The translations under genes and the position numbers were made by a program. Positions 8,171 through 17,301 of a stretch of 64,000 bases of DNA are shown here, piece by piece; within the stretch, counting starts at the first letter, position 1, and each line of letters starts with the position of its first letter. A model generated the notes under the pieces. The model was not told the origin of the DNA. It did not search any database and worked only from the letters and a program-made list of their open reading frames with translations. The stretch is from Vibrio europaeus (GTDB taxonomy: Bacteria > Pseudomonadota > Gammaproteobacteria > Enterobacterales > Vibrionaceae). Location of the stretch: positions 372,001-436,000 of the forward strand of contig NZ_LUAX01000007.1 in the NCBI RefSeq assembly GCF_001695575.1, in the 5' to 3' direction.

Positions 8171-9562
8171 ATGAGTAAGAGCGGTTATGACAAGCTTACT
8201 CCAAACGAACTGGACTATGTCGACGACAAAACAGCGGCACTCCTACTAAACACACCAAATAGTGCGCGTGTGATGCTGTGGATCATGGTGCTGTTTTTTG
8301 TACTTGCCGCTTTATGGGCATCTTGGGCAGAAATCGACAAGGTCACTGTGGGTCAGGGTAAAGTCGTTCCTTCTTCTCAGATTCAAGTAGTACAAAACTT
8401 AGAAGGTGGCCTAGTCAAAGAGATCCTTGTCCGTGAAGGTCAAAAGGTTGAAAAAGGCCAGCAGCTATTGCTTATTGACGATACGCGTTTCCGTTCCGAT
8501 TACCGTGAGCGTGAACAACAAGTCGCCAACTTAACTGCGAGTGTTTTACAGCTCTCGGCTTCCATTACTAGTGTTGAGCTCAACGAAGATTTTGATGAAA
8601 CCAACTGGCAAAAGAGTGTACTACTCAACTTTAACAAGTTGGCCTTCCCCCCGATTCTCGAAGAAACGCAACCTAATCTAGTCGCTCGCCAACGCGCAGA
8701 GTATCGTCAAGATTTAAATAATCTGCGTAACCAGCTCTCGCTACTTGATCAACAGGTGAAACAGAAGCAACAAGATCTGGTCGAAATCCAAGCTCGCGTT
8801 AGAAACTTACGTGAGAGCTACCGCTTTGCCAACAAAGAGCTTGAGATTACTAAGCCGCTTGCTGAAGAAGGTGTCGTACCAAGAATTGAATTACTCAAAC
8901 TTCAGCGTCAGGTTAACGATACTCGCCGCGAGATGACTTCTAGCGAGCTCAAGGTTCCAGTCCTTAAATCTGCAATACGCGAATCCATGCTTGGTCGCAT
9001 TGATGCAGCCCAAAAGTTCCGCTCAGAGCAACAAGAGAAACTAAACCAAGCACAAGACAAGCTCTCTTCGCTCACAGAATCAACGGTGGGTTTAGAAGAC
9101 CGAGTCAACCGTACCATCGTCACCTCTCCTGTGACAGGCACGGTCAAAACCCTCAACGTCAACACAGTTGGTGGTGTTATCCAGCCGGGTATGGATATTG
9201 TTGAAATTGTACCAAGCGAAGACACGCTACTCGTTGAAGCCAAAATCGCGCCTCAAGATATCGCATTTCTGCGCCCTGACCTTCACACTATCGTTAAATT
9301 TAGTGCTTACGACTTCACTAAATACGGTGGCTTAGAGGGAACACTCGAACACATAAGCGCCGATACAACCACTGATGAAGAGGGTAATAGCTACTATCTA
9401 GTGCGAGTACGGACTAAAGAGACAAGTCTAGACAAAGACAACTCGCTACCGATTATCCCGGGGATGACCGCATCGGTCGATATCATTACGGGTAAGCGCA
9501 CCATTTTAGAATATCTGCTTAAGCCGATTCTTAGCGCGCAGAATAATGCTCTAAAGGAATAG
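8171..9562 (+). CDS. lapC: LapC-type HlyD-family periplasmic adaptor of a type I secretion system
   Basis: A 463-residue membrane-fusion protein: short cytoplasmic N terminus, one membrane segment (about 34-54, ARVMLWIMVLFFVLAALWASW), a biotinyl-lipoyl half-domain (GGLVKEILVREGQKVEKGQQLL), a long coiled coil (about 100-310) and a beta-barrel C terminus (VTSPVTGTVKTLNVNTVGGVIQPG). It links the inner-membrane ABC transporter to a TolC-like channel. SD AAGGA precedes the ATG. It is the first gene of a tight four-gene operon with lapG, lapD and lapB, which identifies it as the Lap adhesin exporter rather than a toxin exporter. Confidence 0.9.
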   Translation: MSKSGYDKLTPNELDYVDDKTAALLLNTPNSARVMLWIMVLFFVLAALWASWAEIDKVTVGQGKVVPSSQIQVVQNLEGGLVKEILVREGQKVEKGQQLLLIDDTRFRSDYREREQQVANLTASVLQLSASITSVELNEDFDETNWQKSVLLNFNKLAFPPILEETQPNLVARQRAEYRQDLNNLRNQLSLLDQQVKQKQQDLVEIQARVRNLRESYRFANKELEITKPLAEEGVVPRIELLKLQRQVNDTRREMTSSELKVPVLKSAIRESMLGRIDAAQKFRSEQQEKLNQAQDKLSSLTESTVGLEDRVNRTIVTSPVTGTVKTLNVNTVGGVIQPGMDIVEIVPSEDTLLVEAKIAPQDIAFLRPDLHTIVKFSAYDFTKYGGLEGTLEHISADTTTDEEGNSYYLVRVRTKETSLDKDNSLPIIPGMTASVDIITGKRTILEYLLKPILSAQNNALKE

Positions 9563-9563
9563 A

Positions 9564-10277
9564 TTGCATGATGAACAAAGAGTCAGAGAAAACAATTTGA
9601 ACGTTCGCGTGTTTGCCAACGGCCTGATTGCTTTTGCTGTACTGCTGTTAGCCACAACCACATCGTTTGCTCTTAATACCCAAGAGCAACGTTGGGTCGA
9701 TGCTGTCCGAAAAACCTACGGTGATCGCGCCGGCCGCCGTGTCGAGACGTGGCGTAAAGAGATGGCGCAGTATAAGTCGATCCCTGAACGGGATAAGCTG
9801 ACTAAAGTAAATAACTTCTTCAATCAACTCAATTTCGTCAACGATATTAACCTGTGGGGCAAAAACGATTACTGGGCGACGCCTTTAGAGTTCCTTGGCA
9901 GTAATGCAGGGGACTGTGAAGACTTCACCATCGCCAAGTATTTTTCCCTTCTTGAACTGGGTGTATCAGATAAAAAACTCCGCTTGGTGTATGTTAAAGC
10001 CATTGAATTAAATCAGTTTCATATGGTTTTGGCCTATTACTCCAAGCCAAGTGCAGAACCGATTCTGCTCGACAACATCAACCCACAGATTAAACGTGCA
10101 TCTAAGCGCCGAGATTTATTACCTATCTACAGTTTTAACGGTAAGAATCTATGGCTGATGAAGTCGAAACAGGGACAACTTGCAGGGAAGTCTTCGAGGC
10201 TAAGCCTATGGAATGACCTCCGTGCGCGCGAGAAATCGCTCAAACTAAATAAACCAGTAGTCAATTATGATGAGTAG
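9564..10277 (+). CDS. lapG: LapG-type periplasmic cysteine protease (BTLCP transglutaminase-like)
   Basis: LapG cleaves the N-terminal retention module of the large LapA-like adhesin, releasing cells from surfaces. The 237-residue protein has a signal segment (about 17-37) and the catalytic triad Cys118 (GDCEDFTIAKY), His153 (FHMVLAYY) and Asp170 (ILLDNINP). A TTG start at 9564 is chosen: AAGGA sits 6 nt before it, it follows the lapC stop by 1 nt, and no in-frame ATG occurs before the catalytic domain. The family is inhibited by LapD at high c-di-GMP, and lapD is the next gene. Confidence 0.92.
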   Translation: MHDEQRVRENNLNVRVFANGLIAFAVLLLATTTSFALNTQEQRWVDAVRKTYGDRAGRRVETWRKEMAQYKSIPERDKLTKVNNFFNQLNFVNDINLWGKNDYWATPLEFLGSNAGDCEDFTIAKYFSLLELGVSDKKLRLVYVKAIELNQFHMVLAYYSKPSAEPILLDNINPQIKRASKRRDLLPIYSFNGKNLWLMKSKQGQLAGKSSRLSLWNDLRAREKSLKLNKPVVNYDE

Positions 10278-10282
10278 GCAAT

Positions 10283-12193
10283 ATGACGTTATATAAACAA
10301 CTTGTCGCAGGTATGATTGCGGTCATTTTGATGCTGTTAATCTCGGTGTTTATCATCGAATTTAACACCACTCGAAATAACCTCATTCAGCAGCAGCGCT
10401 CTGAGGTGAATAACACCATCAATACGGTCGGTCTTGCATTAGCCCCGTATCTAGAAAACAAGGACCAAGTTGCCGTGGAATCGGTCATCAATGCCTTGTT
10501 TGATGGCAGTAGTTATTCTGTGGTGCGTTTGATATTCCTTGATACCGGAGACGAGATACTACGCTCGTATCCAATTAAGCCAAACAACGTGCCTAAATGG
10601 TTCACTCGCCTCAACCTGTTTGAAAAGATCCACGACCGACGCGTTGTAACGAGCGGATGGATGCAGCTAGCAGAAGTCGAGATTGTCAGCCACCCTGGGG
10701 ATGCCTACACCCAACTATGGCTTGCATTTGAACGCTTGGTGATTGCTTTTTGTATCATCATGCTGATTGGTTTGTTCTCTATCTCTTTCATCCTAAAACG
10801 CGCGCTTCGCCCTTTGCAGCTTATCGTAAGCAAAATGGAGCAAGTCGCGAACAATCAGTTTGGCGAACCACTCCCTCGACCAGCAACACAAGACCTAATC
10901 TATGTTGTTGATGGCATTAACAGCATGTCCGCCCAACTTGAGAAATCCTTCAAAGCACAAGCAAAAGAAGCTCAGCAACTTCGTGAACGTGCCTACATTG
11001 ACCCAGTGTCGCAACTTGGTAACCGCGCGTACTACATGAGTCAGCTTAACTCGTGGATTGGCGAAGGTGGTATTGGCGGCGTTGCAATACTGGAAGCTAG
11101 CTTCATTCGCGAACTGTATGAAGAGAAAGGCTATGAAGCGGGTGATGGTATGGTTCGAGAGCTCGCGGATCACTTGAAGGTATCTATGTCATCGCCAGAT
11201 GTCACTCTAGCGCGTATCTCTACAGAGGAATTTGGTTTTATCTTACCAAATGTCGATGATTCTGAGCTTAAGTTGATTGCCGAGAGCATCGTTACATATG
11301 TGCAAGATATCAACGCCGATCCAACAGGTATGGCGACGGCAAACCTATCCCTAGGTGTGGTTTACAACAAGGCTTCGACAAGCTCGACAGAGCTGCTCAC
11401 TATGCTTGATAACGCTTTGGCCAATGCGAAGTCGAACCCTGAACTTAACTACGGTTATGTGACTGGAGAAGACACTGACAACTTAATGGGTAAACAGCAG
11501 TGGAAGACCTTGGTGGAAGAAGCGATCAGCAATGATTGGTTTAGCTTCCGTTTTCAGGCTGCCAATAACAGTTGGGGACAAGCTTATCACCGCGAAGTTT
11601 TCTCTGCGATTGAGAAAGATGGCGAACGCTACAGTGCCAATCAATACCTGTTTGCTTTAGAACAGCTTAATGCTAGCCACCTATTTGACGAATACGTGAT
11701 TAAGTCGATTGTCGAGCGACTACAAGCAGGTGAATTTAGTGAGCCTGTTGCGATCAACATTGCGCAGAGCAGTATCTCTCAGCCAAGCTTTATCCGTTGG
11801 GTGACACAATTGCTAAACAAACATTCGTCGGTTGCCTCACTGCTTCATTTTGAGATCCCTGAAAACTGCTTTATCAACTCACCACACCACACAGCCCTAT
11901 TCTGTAATGCGGTACGCGGGGCAGGCGCAGATTTTGGTGTCGATAACTATGGGCGTAACTTCCAATCTTTGGATTACATCAACGAGTTCCGTCCTGCGTA
12001 TGTGAAGCTAGATTATCTCTATACTCACCACTTGGATGATGAGAAGCAGAAATTTACTCTGACCTCTATTTCGAGGACAGCACATAACTTGGGTATCAAG
12101 ACTATCGCTTCACGTGTCGAAACTCAGACTCAGTTAGATTTCTTATCTGAGCACTTTATTGAAGTCTTCCAAGGCTTCATCGTAGATAAATAA
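10283..12193 (+). CDS. lapD: LapD-type c-di-GMP receptor (degenerate GGDEF-EAL)
   Basis: A 636-residue inner-membrane receptor: membrane segment near 8-27, periplasmic LapD/MoxY-type sensor, second membrane segment (about 146-168), HAMP, then GGDEF and EAL domains. The GGDEF signature reads STEEF (about residue 315) and the EAL signature is replaced by EVFS (about 437), so both enzymatic activities should be lost. This fits LapD, which binds c-di-GMP through the EAL domain and then sequesters LapG. It starts 5 nt after lapG. No competing function is likely. Confidence 0.92.
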   Translation: MTLYKQLVAGMIAVILMLLISVFIIEFNTTRNNLIQQQRSEVNNTINTVGLALAPYLENKDQVAVESVINALFDGSSYSVVRLIFLDTGDEILRSYPIKPNNVPKWFTRLNLFEKIHDRRVVTSGWMQLAEVEIVSHPGDAYTQLWLAFERLVIAFCIIMLIGLFSISFILKRALRPLQLIVSKMEQVANNQFGEPLPRPATQDLIYVVDGINSMSAQLEKSFKAQAKEAQQLRERAYIDPVSQLGNRAYYMSQLNSWIGEGGIGGVAILEASFIRELYEEKGYEAGDGMVRELADHLKVSMSSPDVTLARISTEEFGFILPNVDDSELKLIAESIVTYVQDINADPTGMATANLSLGVVYNKASTSSTELLTMLDNALANAKSNPELNYGYVTGEDTDNLMGKQQWKTLVEEAISNDWFSFRFQAANNSWGQAYHREVFSAIEKDGERYSANQYLFALEQLNASHLFDEYVIKSIVERLQAGEFSEPVAINIAQSSISQPSFIRWVTQLLNKHSSVASLLHFEIPENCFINSPHHTALFCNAVRGAGADFGVDNYGRNFQSLDYINEFRPAYVKLDYLYTHHLDDEKQKFTLTSISRTAHNLGIKTIASRVETQTQLDFLSEHFIEVFQGFIVDK

Positions 12194-12210
12194 TTAACAA
12201 AAGGTATAGC

Positions 12211-14325
12211 ATGCAGGATCCGCTATTAAATTCTCTTATCTACGTCAGTCGATACTACGGATTAGCGAACTCTCCAGAGGCACTCATTAATGGCTTGCCT
12301 CTGTCAGACGGTAAGCTGACACCCTTCCTATTTCCACGTTCGGCGGAACGTGCCGGGTTGGTAGCAAAAGAGAACCGATCTGCTCTCACTGAGATTTCAC
12401 AGCTTGTATTGCCCGTTGTGTTGATCTTAAAAAGCGGCGATGCCTGTGTTCTCAACAGCATTAATGACGACAAGACAGAAGCGGAAATCGTTACTGGCGA
12501 GTCAGGTTTAGTACCGATTTCTCTCCCGATTGCCGAACTAGAGCAACTGTATATCGGTCGCTACTTCTTAGTAAAGAAACAGTTCCGTTACGATGAGCGC
12601 TCTCCGGAAGTACTTAAAACCCGTGAAGGGCACTGGTTCTGGGGTACGATTTGGCAATCTAAAAAGATCTACCGCGATGTACTTATCGCCTCGATCTTAA
12701 TCAACCTATTTGCCGTCGCTGCGCCTATGTTTACCCGCTTAGTGTATGACAAGGTGGTGCCTAACCTTGCTTTTGAAACGCTTTGGGTACTGGCAAGTGG
12801 TATCTTTGTTATCTTCCTCTTCGACTTAACTCTCAAGTTAATGCGTAGCTACTTTATTGATGTGGCGGGCAAGAAGTCAGACATACTGATTTCATCTAAG
12901 CTGTTTAGTAAAGTCATGGGGATTCGTATGGAGGCTCGCCCTGCTTCGGTCGGTGCATTCGCACGCCATCTTCAGGAGTTTGAATCTATCCGCGAGTTCT
13001 TCACCTCTGCGACCATTGGTTCATTGATCGATTTGCCTTTTGCGATTCTGTTCTTAGTGCTGATTTGGTTAATGGCAGGTAACTTGGTCATCGTCCCTAT
13101 CGTCGGTGTGCTGATTTTGGTGATCTACTCTGCCTTGATCCAAGGTCCATTAAGACACACCATCGAAGAGGGCTCGCGGCTCGCGTCTCAGAAATACGCC
13201 AACCTTATTGAGAGCCTTTCAGGTCTTGAAACGGTCAAACTTTTTGGCGCACAAAGTCAGTTCCAATTCCGTTGGGAAGAAGCAGTTGCTCATATGGCGA
13301 ACTGGAACATTAAGAGCCGCCGTATCACTGATGGTATCCAAAACACTGCGGGATTTGTCCAGCAAGCCTCCAACGTGGGTATGATTATTCTCGGTGTTTA
13401 TCTGATTTCCGAAGGTGAACTGACTATGGGGGGACTTATCGCCGCAACCATGCTCAGTGGTCGTGCAATCGGCCCTATGGTTCAGCTATCTTTACTTTCT
13501 ACTCGCTACAACCAAGCAAAATCATCGATGACCATCATTGAACAAGTGATGTCGATGCCAGACGAACAAGAGGAAGGTAAACGCTATATTCACCGCCCAA
13601 TTGTTCACGGTAAAATCGAGCTAGATAAAGTCACATTCCACTACCCTGACTCTCCGATTGCCTCTATTCGAGATTTAAGCCTGACGATTAACCCAGGTGA
13701 AAAAGTGGCTATTATTGGTCGTATTGGTTCAGGTAAAACGACCCTTGAGCGCTTGATCATGGGTTTATATAAGCCTACTGAGGGCCATGTCCGAATCGAT
13801 GATACCGATATCGACCAATTGCACCATATTGATATCCGCAGAAACATCGGTTGTGTACCGCAAGATAGTCAGCTCTTTTATGGCAGCATACGTGACAACA
13901 TCACGCTAGGTCGTCCTCTTGCTGACGACAGAGACGTACTCGATGCCGCTAACCGAGCCGGTGTCACCGTGTTTACGCAGCAAGATCCTGCTGGACTTGA
14001 GCGCCAAGTGGGTGAAGGCGGTATGTTGCTCTCTGGTGGTCAACGTCAGGCAGTAGCTATTGCTCGCTCTTTACTGGGTCGTCCGCCCGTTTTACTTATG
14101 GATGAGCCAACCAGTGCGATGGATAACCGCTCTGAAATGCACATCAAGCAGCAACTTTCGCAATTGAAGTCGAGTGAGACGCTGATTCTAATCACTCATA
14201 AAACATCGATGCTCGATGTAGTAGACCGTGTCATTGTGATGGAAAAAGGATGTGTGATTGCCGATGGTCCTAAGTCTGAAGTTCTGACCAACCTCAAACA
14301 AGGAAAAGTTAGAGCGGTTAATTAG
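12211..14325 (+). CDS. lapB: LapB-type type I secretion ABC transporter (permease/ATPase)
   Basis: A 704-residue ABC exporter: N-terminal C39-like domain (1-130) without the catalytic cysteine, i.e. a degenerate peptidase-like domain; six-helix transmembrane domain (about 155-440); ATPase with Walker A GRIGSGKTT (about 502), signature LLSGGQRQAVAIARS (about 605) and Walker B PVLLMDEPT (about 625). Together with LapC and an outer-membrane channel it secretes a giant RTX adhesin. Neither the adhesin nor a TolC/LapE channel is encoded nearby. It is the last gene of the operon and is followed by a terminator. Confidence 0.93.
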   Translation: MQDPLLNSLIYVSRYYGLANSPEALINGLPLSDGKLTPFLFPRSAERAGLVAKENRSALTEISQLVLPVVLILKSGDACVLNSINDDKTEAEIVTGESGLVPISLPIAELEQLYIGRYFLVKKQFRYDERSPEVLKTREGHWFWGTIWQSKKIYRDVLIASILINLFAVAAPMFTRLVYDKVVPNLAFETLWVLASGIFVIFLFDLTLKLMRSYFIDVAGKKSDILISSKLFSKVMGIRMEARPASVGAFARHLQEFESIREFFTSATIGSLIDLPFAILFLVLIWLMAGNLVIVPIVGVLILVIYSALIQGPLRHTIEEGSRLASQKYANLIESLSGLETVKLFGAQSQFQFRWEEAVAHMANWNIKSRRITDGIQNTAGFVQQASNVGMIILGVYLISEGELTMGGLIAATMLSGRAIGPMVQLSLLSTRYNQAKSSMTIIEQVMSMPDEQEEGKRYIHRPIVHGKIELDKVTFHYPDSPIASIRDLSLTINPGEKVAIIGRIGSGKTTLERLIMGLYKPTEGHVRIDDTDIDQLHHIDIRRNIGCVPQDSQLFYGSIRDNITLGRPLADDRDVLDAANRAGVTVFTQQDPAGLERQVGEGGMLLSGGQRQAVAIARSLLGRPPVLLMDEPTSAMDNRSEMHIKQQLSQLKSSETLILITHKTSMLDVVDRVIVMEKGCVIADGPKSEVLTNLKQGKVRAVN

Positions 14326-14347
14326 TTGCTCAGTTCAAACCAATAAG

Positions 14348-14379
14348 AAAAGCCATTCGGATAACCCGAATGGCTTTTT
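14348..14379 (+). terminator. Terminator after lapB
   Basis: AAAAGCCATTCGG-ATAA-CCCGAATGGCTTTTT forms a long perfect stem with T-runs on both sides, so it may also serve the convergent chitinase gene. Confidence 0.85.
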
Positions 14380-14408
14380 GTTAGAGATTTACATAGAGCT
14401 GAATGGTA

Positions 14409-16946
14409 TTAGTTAGTTGGGCAATTCGCCGCACCGACTTCTTTCCATACGCCCCATTGGCCTGACTGTGATGGATTATCACCTTGAGTCCACCATTTCG
14501 CTTCCCAAACTTTACCTGCCCAAGAAACTTGCTCACCGCCGTTGTATACCGTTGTATCGATCCATAGATTGCTACATAGCTCTCCACCTGTTGACTTCTT
14601 AGCCACGACGACGGTCGCTGAAGCCGATGACGTTGCTTTTCCATCACTAACCGTCACAGTAAAGGCAAGTGATGTGTCCGCGGTGTACTCTGCCGCAGTA
14701 AATGTCACGCTAGACCCGTTTACTGTTGCATTAAGACCTGCTGGTACATCCCAAGTGTATGTAAGTGGATCGTTGTCAGCATCCGTTGAAGCAGAGGCAT
14801 CAACCACAACAACATCACCCGCATTGACATTTGCTGGTGCTGTGACTACCGCTACCGGAGCTTGATTCACTGGCGGAACGTCTTTCGAGTTAACGGTAAC
14901 AACAACTGTGTCTGAAGCTGACGCACCTTCATTGTCTGTCACTGTAAGCTTGAAGCTAAGCGTTTCTGTCTGCACGACCTCAGCCACAGCGAAGCTTGCA
15001 CTCGCACTATTCGCTCCAGTAAGTGTCACAGGCGTTCCAGACACTTGTGTCCATTGATAGCTCGCAATCGTACCATCTGAGTCCGCTGATGCACTGCCAT
15101 CCAAGGTCACACTTGCTGGACCAACAACAGTTACATCCGCACCAGCACTCGCTTGAGGTGCACGGTTTACCGGTGGACCACCAGCTAAACCTTCATGCAT
15201 TGCATTAAGGATATCGCCGTTATCTGCATCAATCTCCCAAGAGAACAAACCTGCAAGACCTAGACTACGAACATAAGCCCCTTTGGCTTTTACAGAGCGG
15301 TCATCATCGAATGTGATCAGCTGACCTGTAGTACGGTTCCAAACCCAAGCGGCTTCAGCTTGTGCATCATAGCCATACTCAAAGCCGTTAATACCAGTGT
15401 TGTTTGCCCCCAACATGTGTGTTTTCACACCTTTGTAGTCAATAACACCGTCCTCCCATACACCTTGAGCGGTTGAACCTTTAAGTTTGCCGTTACCAAC
15501 ACCTGTCATAGGATCGGTTGGATCCGATAGCGTATCAGGTGTTACACCTTCCCAGCCTCGGCCATACATTGCTGCACCGAGTACTAGCTTGCTTGCAGGT
15601 ACACCTTGTGCCAATAGAAGCTGAATGCCATTGTCAGAGGTGTACGCGGGGCCTTTATACGCTTCGCCGTTTTCGTCGACACCAGTGCCATCACATTGAC
15701 CCGGACGCATGAAGCTACCGCAGTAAAGCGCAGTTTGGTGGCCTACAACGTTATTCCAGCCGCCGTAGAAGTCGTAAGTCATTGCGAAAATGTAGTCCAT
15801 GTATTGAACTGCATCTGCATAGTTCACATCTTCAATCTTGTCGTAACCAACACCAATGGCAGAGGTGAGTTCATAAGTTCTGCCAGTCGCCACTTCTAAC
15901 TCATCGAGCATAGCTCTGAGCTCTTGCATCAAAGCAACATAAGCTGGGCCATCATTTACTGGGTCGCCCAAGTTTGCCGCAGCACCGCCGCCACCAGGGA
16001 ATTCCCAGTCAATATCGACACCATCATAGAATTTCCATGTGTTCAGGAATCGCTTAACAGAAGCGACAAAGGTGTCTCGATTAGCTTTAGTGGTGAAGTC
16101 GAAAAATGGGTCAGATAAAGTCCAGCCACCTATTGACGGAATGATTTTTAGGTTAGGATTATTCTTCTTAAGCGCCATCATCATCGCATAGTTCCCTTTT
16201 ATTGGAGTACTATGCTCATGGCCTGCTTGCGGAAAACTCTTCTGGTACGCAGCCCACGGATCATGGATAACTACTTCATAATCAGGTACACCCTGACAAG
16301 CGGTCATCAATGCATTGTAGCTATTGCCGCCTACTGACTTAACCGACTCATTCGGTCCACAAATTGGGATAAAGCCGTATAAGATGTGAGTCAGATTATC
16401 TACCGGTAAGTTGTCGACCGTGTACTCGCGCCCATAAATACCCCATTCAACAAAGTAAGTGCCAACAACGGTGTTTGGGTCGGTGTTGTACGATTTATTG
16501 TTCGGATCGATGTTCATAGCTAGCTCGCCGAGGTGCGAGCCATCGGTATCTGCGACGGTCACCTCTACAGGAGCACTCGTGCTACAGCCTGTCGCATCAC
16601 AAGCTTCAATGGTCATCTGGTAAAGGCCGCCTTGACCATATTTGAAGTTTGCTGTGGTTTGACTGCCAGTAATCGGGCCTGTTGCAACTTGTGCACCATT
16701 AAAATAAACCTTGTAGGTGTCACCCGAAGTGCCACTCCATTGGTTAAACTTAATGGTGATATCCGCCTCATCGAAATACTTAACCATCTGGTTATAGCCA
16801 GACGTTGTCTCCATCGCCAACTGAATCTTTGAAAACTGTAGATTGTTGGAGCCATATACATCAACACTTGGAGCCGTTGGTGCCGCTATTGTCGTGCCTG
16901 AGATCGCTAATGCGATACCCGCCGCGCACAATGTAATACGATTCAT
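14409..16946 (-). CDS. chiA: Secreted chitinase A (GH18) with PKD-like repeats and chitin-binding domain
   Basis: An 845-residue endochitinase secreted to degrade chitin. Signal peptide MNRITLCAAGIALAISGTTIAA is followed by a chitinase A N-terminal domain (about 25-135), the GH18 barrel with DGVDIDWE at 308-315 (Glu315 as acid/base, the same number as I recall for V. harveyi ChiA), two Ig/PKD-like repeats (about 600-790) and a C-terminal CBM5/12 domain (WEAKWWTQGDNPSQSGQWG). The start at 16946 is set by the signal peptide; a longer frame extends to 17030. Products would feed the pathway that includes nagB in this window. Confidence 0.95.
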   Translation of the reverse strand: MNRITLCAAGIALAISGTTIAAPTAPSVDVYGSNNLQFSKIQLAMETTSGYNQMVKYFDEADITIKFNQWSGTSGDTYKVYFNGAQVATGPITGSQTTANFKYGQGGLYQMTIEACDATGCSTSAPVEVTVADTDGSHLGELAMNIDPNNKSYNTDPNTVVGTYFVEWGIYGREYTVDNLPVDNLTHILYGFIPICGPNESVKSVGGNSYNALMTACQGVPDYEVVIHDPWAAYQKSFPQAGHEHSTPIKGNYAMMMALKKNNPNLKIIPSIGGWTLSDPFFDFTTKANRDTFVASVKRFLNTWKFYDGVDIDWEFPGGGGAAANLGDPVNDGPAYVALMQELRAMLDELEVATGRTYELTSAIGVGYDKIEDVNYADAVQYMDYIFAMTYDFYGGWNNVVGHQTALYCGSFMRPGQCDGTGVDENGEAYKGPAYTSDNGIQLLLAQGVPASKLVLGAAMYGRGWEGVTPDTLSDPTDPMTGVGNGKLKGSTAQGVWEDGVIDYKGVKTHMLGANNTGINGFEYGYDAQAEAAWVWNRTTGQLITFDDDRSVKAKGAYVRSLGLAGLFSWEIDADNGDILNAMHEGLAGGPPVNRAPQASAGADVTVVGPASVTLDGSASADSDGTIASYQWTQVSGTPVTLTGANSASASFAVAEVVQTETLSFKLTVTDNEGASASDTVVVTVNSKDVPPVNQAPVAVVTAPANVNAGDVVVVDASASTDADNDPLTYTWDVPAGLNATVNGSSVTFTAAEYTADTSLAFTVTVSDGKATSSASATVVVAKKSTGGELCSNLWIDTTVYNGGEQVSWAGKVWEAKWWTQGDNPSQSGQWGVWKEVGAANCPTN

Positions 16947-17235
16947 ACCTATTTCTCTCATTCCTTGAATGTTCACTCTAAAATCAGAGCTAAATCTGTT
17001 CTTTAACGAATCAAAGAACATCACAACCAAGTATTTAAGAGACTTTTTTTTAGGAGAAAAAAATAAAGGCTATTTTCGAGTGACGATAAGAAATCATTTT
17101 GTTGTTACTAAGTTGTTACATTCCAAAGTGGATATCGAGCCAAAATTTATAAATCCAATTCGCGTTAGAATAAATAATATATCAATCAACAATTTACAGA
17201 CATCAGTGCTATAAAATTATTGATAACCAACATAG
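16947..17235. other. Intergenic region upstream of chiA, no gene seen
   Basis: About 290 AT-rich bases between the chitinase start and the tnaA terminator. They should hold the chiA promoter, but no confident hexamers or operator could be picked. A plus-strand frame at 16969-17214 has no SD and no recognisable protein. Confidence 0.5.
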
Positions 17236-17270
17236 AAAACTGCCACAGCTTATTGAAGTTGTGGCAGTTT
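17236..17270 (-). terminator. Terminator after tnaA
   Basis: AAACTGCCAC and GTGGCAGTTT form a 10-bp stem about 30 bp past the tnaA stop codon, followed on the minus strand by TTTTC. Confidence 0.75.
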
Positions 17271-17301
17271 GAATAATATTTGTTAAATCAGAAAAAGCAG
17301 A

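Noticed and set aside
12211..12600. LapB N-terminal domain considered as an active C39 peptidase
   Set aside because: The expected catalytic cysteine is missing, so it is a C39-like degenerate domain, as usual for adhesin exporters.
14542..16832. Several plus-strand frames across chiA
   Set aside because: All are antisense shadows of the chitinase and have no SD or family resemblance.
16969..17214. Plus-strand 81-codon frame upstream of chiA
   Set aside because: No SD, AT-rich low-information protein, overlaps the chitinase promoter region.
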